Part shown: in pieces, positions 12,066 through 21,610 of the stretch
How the letters are laid out: the number at the start of each line of letters is the position of its first letter
How positions within the stretch are numbered: position 1 is the stretch's first letter
NCBI RefSeq assembly: GCF_905171775.1
Contig: NC_053490.1
Location: 514,556,695 to 514,620,694 of the forward strand
Direction of reading: 5' to 3'
DNA length: 64,000 nucleotides
Origin: Rana temporaria
Lineage: Eukaryota; Chordata; Amphibia; Anura; Ranidae
Program-made: the position numbers and the translations under genes
The notes under the pieces: generated by a model
What the model was told of the DNA's origin: nothing
The model's input: the letters and a program-made list of their open reading frames with translations, nothing else
The model's database searches: none

Positions 12066-12424
12066 GGGCAATCAGTAGCAGAATGAAGAAGGGAGGGGTT
12101 GAGGAGTGCATAGAATGCATTAAGGTAAAAAACCTCATACCATTAGAACCACTTTTAGTGCTTGCTATTCTCCTCCAGCCTCCTTGCAGCTACGTTATGT
12201 CTACATGCAGGGCAGACATCCTGATGGCCATAACAGTTGAACTTTCCTGTGTTAATGAATTTTGACATGGCTGCTTATGGTCTCCATTTGTAGTGCATGT
12301 GATAGAGTGACAAAGCAAAAGAGCAATTAGAAGTGTTGTCATCCTAGAACAAGAACTGCTTGAATAAGGACATTTATGTCAGAATTTCCAAGGCTTTTTT
12401 TAAGAAAGCCATCAATGTCATGTG
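12066..12424. other. No gene seen
   Basis: No coding or repeat feature can be supported in this stretch. Confidence 0.5.
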
Positions 12425-12428
12425 TTAA

Positions 12429-12797
12429 AGTGGAAGTAAACCACAGTTTTCTTTAAATCCTGCAAGGCAATAATGTGCTAGTATGTATTGCAACATACCT
12501 TAAAACGAAGCCTTCCAGCGACACGCTGTCACCGCTTTCATCTTCACCGGGTCTTCCTTCGTGAACTCCGGCTCTGTGAGTGGCCGGAGCCCTAATGACA
12601 TCACTCCCGCACAAGTGTGGCACAGGACTCTGAAGGAATGACGTTCCTTCAGAGCGCATGTGGCGGTGGCGTCACCAACTGCATCGAAAGAAAATATCTC
12701 CTAATCGGTGCAGGTTTAGGAGATATTTACTGTACCTCCAGGTAAGCCTTACTATATGCTTACCTAGAGGTAAAAGTCATGCATGGGAGTTTACTAA
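12429..12797. mobile_element. Family E foldback-type MITE, copy E1
   Basis: Starts next to TTAA (12425-12428) with AGTGGAAGTAAACC. The middle matches the E2 copy (56351-56774), sharing GGCTCTGTGAGTGGCCGGAGCC-type sequence and the AGAGCGCATG and ATATCTCCTAA pieces. An outward CCAGGTAAGC lies at about 12738. The right terminus is diverged. Confidence 0.65.
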
Positions 12798-13399
12798 TGG
12801 TTTTACAAAAGGAGCAAAATGTGTGCAAACATTCAGTAAATGTAGCAAATGTAATAAAAAAAACACATTAAAGCAGACCCTGCAGTACAATTAACTGCCC
12901 TCTTCCCCTTTTTACAAATCATATCATGTATGTAGTTGAAAAACTAACCTATAAAAAAAACAAAAAGTACATTTTATTTTACCCCGTCTTCTGCATCACT
13001 AGGTGTAATATCATCCCCTTTCCAGGAAGATTCCTCAGGAATGCAGAGCCGGCAAAATCTTAAGCCCATTTCAAGAGCATCTTTTCACAAGATTTTGCTG
13101 CTCTGTTTTCCCCAGCATCAAACCGGAAGGAGTGTGACTTTTATAACTTTTGTAACAGTTACATGACGTTTAACATTTTATAACACCACAATATGATTCC
13201 ATCCTAAAGCCACTTTTCAGTTTTTACCTCGATTTAATGAAGCTAAGCTAAAGAAGGAATGTTTTATAGATCACAAGTTGTTTCCAAGTTAAGAACATTT
13301 GCAGACTTTTGCCACTTTGTCATCGTGTTTTTTACAATCCTTTACAGTCACATTTCCCATTTTGTGCATTATAAACAACTGGAAAGACACTTGGAAAAA
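12798..13399. other. No gene seen
   Basis: No supported coding sequence or clear element boundary. Confidence 0.5.
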
Positions 13400-13864
13400 A
13401 TAATGTAAGCGAGAGGCACTGGGCGAAGAGGAAAAATATAGGATTTATGACTTATTGCAAAATCCTTTTTTGGAGCACATTGAAGGACACAGAATTAAGT
13501 TTTAAGGTACAGTGGGTTATGCGACTACCTCTTGGAGATTGGGCACTGGCAAAATAAAGTTGTAAAGATAACCCAATATAATACTTTCAACTCCCAAATA
13601 AAAGAATGGGAGGGAGTTGTGTCCCTTAGTATAATCCAAGAAAAGGATTTTATGGTAAACCAAAAATCCTGTTTTCCTAATCACACATTAAGGGATGAAA
13701 GTAGTCAGATACATTGGGACATCCAAAAGCAGTTCAACTGAAGGGTGGGCAATATAGAAACTAGGGTTGTCCCGATACCACTTTTTTAGGACTGAGTACA
13801 AGTACCGATACTTTTTTTCAAGTAGTCGCCGATACCGAATACCGATACTTTTTTTTAAATGTGT

Positions 13865-14815
13865 CCCCAAATGCAGCCATTGTCCCCCCCATATACAGCC
13901 ATTGTCCCCCCACATATATGCAGCCATTGTCTCCCATATGCAGCCATTGTCTCCCCCATATCCAGCCATTGTCTCCCATATACAGCCATTGTCTCCCATA
14001 TGCAGACATTGTCCCCCATATACAGCCATCGTCTCCCCCATATACAGCCATTGTCCCCCATATGCAGCCATTGTCCCCCCCATATACAGCCATTGTCCCC
14101 CATATGCAGCCATTGTCCCCCATATGCAGCCATTGTCCCCCATATGCAGACAGTGTCCCCCCCATATACAGCCATTGTCTCCCATATGCAGCCACCGTCT
14201 CCCCCATATACAGCCATTGTCCCCCATATACAGCCATTGTCTCCCATATACAGCCATTGTCCCCCATATGCAGACATTGTCCCCCATATACAGCCATTGT
14301 CCCCCATATGCAGACAGTGTCCCCCCCCATATACAGCCATTGTCTCCCATATGCAGCCATCGTCTCCCCCATATACAGCCATTGTCCCCCATATGCAGAC
14401 ATTGTCCCCCATATACAGCCATTGTCCCCCATATGCAGACAGTGTCCCCCCCATATACAGCCATTGTCTCCCATATGCAGCCATCGTCTCCCATATGCAG
14501 ACATTGTCCCCCATATGCATACATCGTCTCCCATATGCAGACATTGTCCCCCATATACAGCCATTGTCCCCCATATGCAGACAGTGTCCCCCCCATATAC
14601 AGCCATTGTCTCCCATATGCAGCCATCGTCTCCCATATACAGACATTGTCCCCCATATACAGCCATTGTCCCCCATATGCAGACAGTGTCCCCCCCATAT
14701 ACAGCCATTGTCTCCCATATGCAGCCATCGTCTCCCATATGCAGACATTGTCCCCCATATGCAGCCATCGTCCCCCATATGCAGCCATCGTCTCCCCCAT
14801 ATCCAGCGATGTCCC
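13865..14815. repeat. Minisatellite, about 20-bp unit, about 46 copies
   Basis: Units of the type CATTGTCYCCCATATGCAGC with ATATACAGC and CAGTGTCCCCCC variants. Higher-order blocks repeat (for example the CAGACAGTG variant about every 100-150 bp). Because the unit lacks stop codons in several phases, long frames run through on both strands; they are not genes. Confidence 0.97.
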
Positions 14816-14851
14816 CCTTACCTGTGTCCCGCTGCCGCCGAGCGCCGACTG

Positions 14852-15015
14852 GTAATACGCGCGGGAACATAACAGCTAAAGCTGTAATGATTCGCGCTAC
14901 GTATAGACACTCCCCCTTGCTCGGGATTGGACAGTTCACCCGAGCAAGGGGGAGTGTTTATGCGCGATGCGAATCATTACAGCTATTCAAAGCTGTAATG
15001 TTCCCGGCGTATTAC
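14852..15015. repeat. Long palindrome inside the hAT element
   Basis: The arms run from GTAATACGCGCGGGAACAT inward and are matched by ATGTTCCCGGCGTATTAC. A central hairpin ACTCCCCCTTGCTCGGG / CCCGAGCAAGGGGGAGT encloses about 14 bp. Confidence 0.92.
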
Positions 15016-16107
15016 ACAGTCGGCGGCAGCGGGGATGCGGCGAATGGCGGCGGATTGCGTCTTCGGTGGCGGCGGTCGGCGGCGGTCGGAGGCGGGAGGC
15101 GACGGGGGTGGCAAGTATTCTATTTGTGTATCGGGGCGGGGTATCGGCGTCTGAGTACCGCCGAAAAAACTCGGAATCGGTCCCGATACCGATACTAGTA
15201 TCGGTATCGAGACAACCCTAATAGAAACAAAAGGCCACAATAACCAACAGGTTAACAGAGAAGGCTCAACGAACTGTTTGACAAAAGCAAGCATCAACTG
15301 AGGCACGATCATTCACTTGGTGAAATTTAACAAACGCGAACAAATCACTAGGTGGCAGTCCTCCAGATCTGAGAAAGGGATGCCTAATGTTAAAAAGGTA
15401 TAAACGAATCTCCCAGAATCTAGATCAAAATCTCCAGAATATTGATTGAAAAACTATCTTCCTCTTATGACCAAGTCCCTTGAACCATGAGGGTATACAG
15501 AACTCCTCCCCAGCCCAATAGGCTAGCATCCATTGTGAGAACTTTCCAAACCACTGGAAAGAAGGATTTTTGAATTCCAGCATCAAAACCATGGCCCACC
15601 ATGCCAGGGCTAGCCTGGTGCTGATGGTCAATCATATAGCATGAAACGGAGACTTACTGCATACGGGTCTGCTTGGAAGGGCCACTATAAGATCCAAAAC
15701 CCAATGCAAAAGTAGAGGGTTGGTTGGCTCCTCTACTGTAGAGTCCAAACATGGTAGCGAAAAAGGCTGGAGTTATCCCAGGGGAAGGAAAGCCTTGGAC
15801 AGGCCCTATCTAAAATCAGGCCTGGATACACCAAGTGAGGAGACAGTTCCAGCACTGAATCTGGAGATTTAGGATCTGCCCAAATCTCTGTAGGGTCTGC
15901 ACATTCTATTGGACATTGGATGACAGACCGTTTAACCAGGAGAAGGTTGTCTATTTATCCCACTATGGGGGTGACCTGAGAATGAAGCAGAGTATAACAG
16001 GGCATAGCACCTTGTTGAAGACACGAGGTGCAGTGATCAGGTCATAGAGAAGGGCAAAAAATTGGATTGGTGTTTTATGTTGAGCGCCCCCAGAAAAATA
16101 CCGTTAA

Positions 16108-16601
16108 AGCGATAGTTCACCCGCAAAATTTTTTTGAAGATTAGATTCATGCTCATTTTGTCTAGGGGAATCGGCTAGTTTTTTTTAAAAACGAAGCAGT
16201 ACTTACCGTTTTAGAGAGCGCTCTTCTCCGCCACTTCCGGGTATGGTCTTCGGGTCTGGGCGTTTCTTCTTGATTGACAGTCTTCCGACAGGCTTCCGAC
16301 GGTCGCATCTATCGCGTCACAAGTAGCCGAAAGAAGCCGTACGACGGTGCGGCTCTATAGGGCGCCTACGCACCGACATTCGGCTACTTTCGGAAAATCG
16401 TGACGCGATAGATGCGACCGTCGGAAGCCTGTCAATCAAGAAGGAACGCCCAGCCCCGAAGACCATACCCGGAAGCGGCGGAGAAGATCGCTCTCTAAAA
16501 CAGTAAGTACTGCTTCGTTTTTTTTAAAAACTAGCCGATTCCCCTAGACAAAATGAGCATGAATCTAATCTTAAAAATTTTTTTGCGGGTGAACTACCGC
16601 T
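16108..16601. mobile_element. Family C foldback MITE, copy C1 (TSD TTAA)
   Basis: 494 bp, flanked by TTAA (16104-16107, 16602-16605), with AGCGATAGTTCACCC and GGTGAACTACCGCT ends. The two halves are near-perfect inverted copies over about 230 bp each (for example GGGGAATCGGCTAG at 16165 and CTAGCCGATTCCCC at 16530). Outward splice-donor-like ACTTACCG / AGTAAGTAC lie near 16200 and 16502. Confidence 0.93.
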
Positions 16602-16746
16602 TTAAGGTTGATGTGCCAGGAAGATGGGGATATGTAAGTAGGCATACTTGATGTCCACAAAGGCCAGAAGGTCTCCCAAATGGATGGAAGCAAAGACTGA
16701 CCAGGTGTATTCCATACTGAATTTCTGTACCCAGAAGAACATTTTT

Positions 16747-18259
16747 TTTTTTTTCATTATAAGATTTTTATTAATTCTTATCATATACAAAAATCATAAA
16801 GAAAAGAACAATAACGATGCCACAAATAGTAACATGAAGAGAGATCAGTTAACACATTGAAACAATGGAGGGAGAAGAAGCATTGTCCAGAGCGTACAGG
16901 TAATTATCCAATATTATACCTACTGGTCCAAATTTCCCATCTCTTATCAAACGAGCTGCAGTTTAATGCATTGGACGCTAGAAGCCGTTCAAATGTATAG
17001 TTTTGTTGAACTTTCCTAGTCAGGTCAGCGATATTAAGTGTTGTGGCGTATTTCCAGTTGTGGAGTATTAGGGATCTAGCCGCTAATAGGATGTGTGATA
17101 CTACCTGTCTCATGGTTTGCGGGATGTTTTCCATCCCCACATGGAGAATAGCTAGGGTTGGATTGGGGGAAATGAGTAGACCTGTGATTGATGATATAAG
17201 TTTAAAGGTTTGATTCCAAAAACTTGTTACGCTAGGGCAGTCCCACAGCATGTGGAGAAGGTGGCCTTTATGCCCACAGTTCCTCCAGCAGAGAGGTGAG
17301 ACAGAAGGGTACATAAGGGCAAGTCTGCATGGGGTGTACTGCCAACGGTTAATAAGTCTGATCATTAATTCCCAATGACCAGTGCAATGAGATGCGGTTT
17401 GGACAGAGCGGAATGCAAACTTCCACTGGGCTTCCGTGAGTGTTGAGCCTAATTCCGTTTCCCAACGAACGTGCTTTGGTGATTTGTGAAAAACCTTTTT
17501 GAGTTGTAGTAAATTGTAATAGGTGGCTATGCTTTTAGTGTGTGTTTGTCCTCCTATCAAATGTCGCCATATTGCTGTTGGTAGGCGAGTTGTCTGGAGG
17601 GGGTGTTTCCCTAGAAAATGTACTACTCTTATACAGGTAAAGAACTGGTGGGTTGGTAGGTTAAATTCCCGCATTATGCGGTCAACCGATTTAGGTCCCT
17701 TCTTGTCTAACAGGTCTTGCACTGAATGTATCCCATGGGCAATAAAAGCTTTCAGGGAAAGCATTGGTATATGGGCTTCTATCCAACTAAGGGGGTATTC
17801 GTGTACTATGTCCCTGCTGTCAGGTAGGTCGTTAGTTAGGAGGAATCTCCAAGCCTGCAAAGACGTGGCAATTGTTGGGGGCATGTTAGATACATCCCAT
17901 GGTATCCATGTGTCGCCTAGGAGAACTGACAGTAGGTCGCGTGTAGGGGCTAGGGATTTCTCTATATCTACCCAAAGTGGTGCGTCGGTGGAGGCAGACC
18001 ATAGCTTGAGTTGATCAAGTCTGGTTGCCCACAGGTAGTCTCGTACGTCCACCAGGCCTGCCCCCCCTGCACTCCTATGAGGAAGTAACGTTTTGCGTGC
18101 GCATCTGGCTTTCTTCGCTCCCCATAAGAATTTCCATTGGATAGTAGAGAGTGCTTTGATGTATTGAGGGGAGATGGCTATAGGGAGTGCCCTGAACATG
18201 TATAAAATTTGTGGTAATATAAGCATCTTAAACGCTGCTAATCTGCCCATCCATGACAT
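16747..18259 (-). mobile_element. 5'-truncated L1/Tx1-clade LINE with 17-bp target-site duplication
   Basis: A minus-strand insertion ending in a poly(A) tail (the T run at 16741-16754 on plus). CCCAGAAGAACATTTTT is repeated on both sides (16730-16746 and 18260-18276), the classical result of target-primed reverse transcription. It lies inside the DIRS element, between RT-coding sequence and more 5' DIRS sequence. Confidence 0.93.
16904..18259 (-). CDS. L1-type ORF2 C-terminal fragment (451 aa, no internal stop)
   Basis: This is the C-terminal part of an L1/Tx1-clade ORF2 protein. The catalytic RT core is missing, because the insertion is truncated at the apparent start Met (18257-18259), which is an internal residue of ORF2. 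It opens with SWMGRLAAFKMLILPQILYM, the conserved segment after the RT thumb, and ends in a zinc-knuckle-like CWRNCGHKGHLLHMLWDC (about residues 325-345, CX3CX7HX4C). A frame of 451 codons without stops suggests a fairly recent insertion. Expression is not indicated. Confidence 0.85.
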   Translation of the reverse strand: MSWMGRLAAFKMLILPQILYMFRALPIAISPQYIKALSTIQWKFLWGAKKARCARKTLLPHRSAGGAGLVDVRDYLWATRLDQLKLWSASTDAPLWVDIEKSLAPTRDLLSVLLGDTWIPWDVSNMPPTIATSLQAWRFLLTNDLPDSRDIVHEYPLSWIEAHIPMLSLKAFIAHGIHSVQDLLDKKGPKSVDRIMREFNLPTHQFFTCIRVVHFLGKHPLQTTRLPTAIWRHLIGGQTHTKSIATYYNLLQLKKVFHKSPKHVRWETELGSTLTEAQWKFAFRSVQTASHCTGHWELMIRLINRWQYTPCRLALMYPSVSPLCWRNCGHKGHLLHMLWDCPSVTSFWNQTFKLISSITGLLISPNPTLAILHVGMENIPQTMRQVVSHILLAARSLILHNWKYATTLNIADLTRKVQQNYTFERLLASNALNCSSFDKRWEIWTSRYNIG

Positions 18260-18616
18260 CCCAGAAGAACATTTTTGAGGACCTTCAGCTCTAGCATGTC
18301 GTGGTCCCTCCCTTTGGCTTTAGAGACAGTGAACATGTTTTGAAAAGAAACCTTGAAACCTCTCCTTTTGCATGGCAGTGTCTTGCAAGAAGAGTTGTGC
18401 CAAAGCAGAATGAAGGTACACCAGTCTTTGCAGAGATATTCGCAGGCCGACTAACATGAAAGGGGGTAGATGTAGAGACCAAAATGTCAGTTTCTATCCG
18501 ATGAATACAGCTTTCTGGACCCAAATGTCTGAAATGTCATAGGACCAGATGGCCACAAAGGCCACCAGACATGTTCCAACTTTGCGAAGTTTGGCTCATT
18601 TTAAGGAAGACTTGTT

Positions 18617-19313
18617 TATTGACTTATAGGACTTGAGTGTCCAGGACCTACGACAGAACGCGAGTCTCCAGCTTTGCCTTGGAGGCTTATGAGAAATTAA
18701 AATGACTCTTTGTAGCCTCTGATGTAGAGGGTTTACAAGTCTGAGGCATAGCCTTCTTTAGCTGAGGCAAAGGGATGCTCTTTCCCCAGTGACTTTCCCG
18801 ATAAATTTGTTCAGGGATTTGTTGAATTTCCCTTCCAGGAGCATACAAAAAAGGTGTTTCTTGCACTGATGCTCCACAGACCAACATTTGAACCAAAGGG
18901 TCCTCTGCCTGTGCACTGAAAGGAGACTAATTCTGAATTATTACGTGAAAAATATCCACCAATCCATCAATAACTTAGAGGACTTGAGTGTCTAGGACCT
19001 ACGACAGCACGTGAGTTTCCAGCTTTGCCTTTGAGACTTATGAGAAATTAAAAACACTCTTTGTAGCCTCTGACGTAGAGGGTTTACAAGTCTGAGGCAT
19101 AGCCTTTTTTAGCTGGGGATGCTCTTTCCCCAGTGACTTTCCTGATAAATTTGTTCAGGGATTTGTTGAGTTGCCCTTCCAGGGGCATACAAAAAAGGCG
19201 TTTCTTGCCTTGATGCTCCACAGACCAACATTTAAACCAAAGGGTCCTCTGCCTGTCCACTCAAAAGAAAATCTCATTCTGAATTATTAAGTAAAAAATA
19301 TCCACCAATCCAT
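18617..19313. repeat. Tandem duplication of about 346 bp in the 5' part of the second DIRS
   Basis: GGACTTGAGTGTCCAGGACC (18630) recurs as GGACTTGAGTGTCTAGGACC (18976), and AATATCCACCAATCCATC closes both units. The units differ by scattered substitutions and a small deletion. Confidence 0.9.
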
Positions 19314-19330
19314 CCGCCCAGAAGCGATTC

Positions 19331-19844
19331 AGTTCGCATGCGCCGCGCTTTATAAGTTTTTCATTCATTCATTCATTCATCAATGCATTAGAGTAAGGCC
19401 ACGGACATGAGCTCCAATTGTTGGTGGACAGATGACTCTGTGAGGATAGACCCGGGATCCTGAGACATATCCTTGGACTCAAGATCTGGCAGATGGACAT
19501 AGCCACAATGACAGCCTGTGAGGGAATATTAGACCTGGGAAAGGACTTCAAAGCGTTTTTTTAGAGGATCTTGTCAGTGTTGTTTAAACATAAAATGGCC
19601 AAAATCCACTATGGGATGGACCACTTTTTAAGCAGTCCCTCCTAAACAGGATATTGCTGACCAAAATACCATAAGCGGAAGTAAACCCATCCGTAAAACA
19701 TTTTCATTTCCGGCACGTGCTATTGGTTGTGCTCTCAACCAAACTGTCAAACCATCCAATGGCTTAAAGAAAAAAGAATGAAGCTAGATCAGTTGTTATG
19801 CAATTCCAAGGAATCGCAATCACATCCCGGCAAAATTTGGAAAT
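19331..19844. other. No gene seen; short (ATTC)n
   Basis: An ATTC run at about 19361-19381. The minus-strand frame here has no recognisable family. Confidence 0.5.
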
Positions 19845-20125
19845 TTGTAGGAGAAAAAAGCTCCTGGGATGGTACGGATTGTAATAATAGGATGGAATTG
19901 TCAAAAAGTATATACAAATATAAAAGTTTATTTGGTATAAATCATGATAATCACAATATACAAATATTGTGTATTATATTGTATAGTGGTATATTATATA
20001 GTATAGTGTATTGTGATCATCATGATTTATACCAAATAAACTTTTCTATTTTTATACACTTTTTGACAATTCCATTCTATTATTACAATCCGTACCATCC
20101 CAGGGGCTTTTTTCTCCTACAAACC
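19845..20125. repeat. AT-rich inverted repeat with direct-repeat flanks
   Basis: The arms (about 19848-19958 and 20008-20120) pair through GGATGGTACGGATTGTAATA / TATTACAATCCGTACCATCC and GTTTATTTGGTATAAATCATG / its complement. ACCATCCAATGGCT occurs just outside on both sides (19752 and 20125), which looks like a 14-bp direct repeat. Confidence 0.85.
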
Positions 20126-20244
20126 ATCCAATGGCTGGTGTCATAACTGATTCCATGTGCAGCATCATGGCAGTTGCAGATTAAACAGAGGCAAAGATGG
20201 CAGACCTTGGCTGAAAACGATAGGGGGGTTTACATACACTTTAA

Positions 20245-20703
20245 GGCCCCTTTCAGACGGACGGATAGAATGGTGCTTTTAGCTGCGGATTTTCTATTTT
20301 TCTACCGCAGCTAAAAGCACACAATGTTTTCCTATGGCCCCATTCACACACAGCATTTGCGTGCGATTACGTTACATGCGGTTTGGTGCGAATAGAAAAA
20401 ATAGAATTGAATGCGTCCAGGTGCGATGTAGCGCAGCTATATGCACATAACCGCAGGTAATCGCAGTCTTTTTTTGTCAACTGCGGATAGCAGCGTTTTA
20501 GAATTCAAGGGACCCAAACAAAAAAAAAATTAATAAAAAGGGTTGCTATGGAAATGAATACCGCAGCTAAACGCGGCCGCAGTTAAACGCATGTAATCGC
20601 AATGTGCAAATGCAGCTAATCGCAGTGCCTGGAGCCTTGAATTTCACAAAACATTTGTAGTGCTTTTAACTGCGGCAAAACAGCCGTCCGTCTGAAAGGG
20701 GCC
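20245..20703. mobile_element. Family D MITE, copy D1 (TSD TAA)
   Basis: 459 bp. Termini GGCCCCTTTCAGACGGACGG and CCGTCCGTCTGAAAGGGGCC are perfectly inverted; TAA lies on both sides (20242-20244, 20704-20706). The interior is rich in AGCTGCGG/CCGCAGCT repeats. Confidence 0.88.
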
Positions 20704-20706
20704 TAA

Positions 20707-21610
20707 GGACTTAAATACATGAGTTGTAAAGATCTTTACAGAACTAATTGCAACAGCCAGCGAGCAGGAAATGTTTTAAAGGCTTGTGACTTTTAAGAGC
20801 TCAGGCAAGTAATCTAAGGTGTGGCTGCCACAGGTCAAGGTCAAGTCACAGCCCTCAAGAGGGGTGCGCTACAAACTGACAAATGTGTCGAGGCACTCCA
20901 TAGGAGTGTCTGACACAACTTAAAGTGTTGAACCACACAACATAACCCCTGAAGGGGGAGAGGGAATATAGAAGGGTGTTCTGGATAATACAAAGGGAGG
21001 AAAATGATGGTGACAATGTGGGCCATCAAGCCCATACCAGCCAGACTTCGCCCCCCTGGTGGGCATACCCCACTAGTTTTCAGGGGCAGGAAGGTGCAGC
21101 ATGAACCTGGACCTGTAAAGCACTCTTCAGCTAACACACATGTTGCACCAAGAGTGTCTAGAAGACCGCATAATACAGAGCCCAGTGCTTAGAGACGCAT
21201 TAGAGGCCAGCCATGTGTCTTCCACTCAGCAGGTTCAGGGTATTGCCTCCAAGGTTATGACAAATATCGGCTGATCCAGAAAGCTGCAAAATAAACCCAA
21301 GTGGCTTTGCAGCAACTGAAGAATGTATTTGCCATAGTATAAAAAAAAGGAATGTATCTTGCAAAAAGGTTGAAAAAAAGTAAGACATAGCTGGCTTCCA
21401 CCAGAGGAGAGAAGATGTCTGTTCTCCTAGGACACTTGTGAAAACTGAGGAAGACTGTGAGTGGGAGGGGTCATGCTGGGCTGTCCTTACAGCTTTGTGT
21501 CCAATCACCTGAAGGCAGCAGCATATCCCAACGTACCTGAATACGTCATCCTGTGTCCTTTAATGTGAGATTAAGAAATTATCTTTTTTATATACACAAA
21601 TACACCTTTT
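20707..21610. other. No gene supported
   Basis: No frame with family motifs and no clear element ends were found in this stretch. Confidence 0.5.

Larger units (their letters stand above)
13762..15220. mobile_element. Non-autonomous hAT element with internal minisatellite (TSD ATAGAAAC)
   Basis: The termini are TAGGGTTGTCCCGATACC and GGTATCGAGACAACCCTA. A perfect 8-bp target duplication, ATAGAAAC, flanks it (13754-13761, 15221-15228), which is diagnostic of hAT. The interior is the 20-bp minisatellite (13865-14815), a long palindrome (14852-15015) and a GGCGG-rich stretch. No transposase. Confidence 0.93.
13400..19330 (-). mobile_element. Second DIRS-type retrotransposon, minus strand, with three nested insertions
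   Basis: On the minus strand, RT motifs occur at 16615-16700 (GDLLAFVDIKYAYLHIPIF) and continue below the nested MITE at 16103-15950 (QFNFLPF, then ...APRVF-like sequence with substitutions). The RNase H start is at about 15480-15540 (LAYWAGEEF in one frame, DASLLGWG in another). Stops and frameshifts are frequent. The probable 3' region (15425-13400) lies on both sides of the hAT insertion. Nested elements are hAT (13762-15220), C1 (16108-16601) and L1 (16747-18259). The outer limits are estimates. Confidence 0.7.

Noticed and set aside
13688..15198. Six overlapping frames of 300-445 codons on both strands
   Set aside because: They follow a 20-bp minisatellite without stop codons; the products are monotonous repeats on both strands, and the array lies inside a non-autonomous hAT element.
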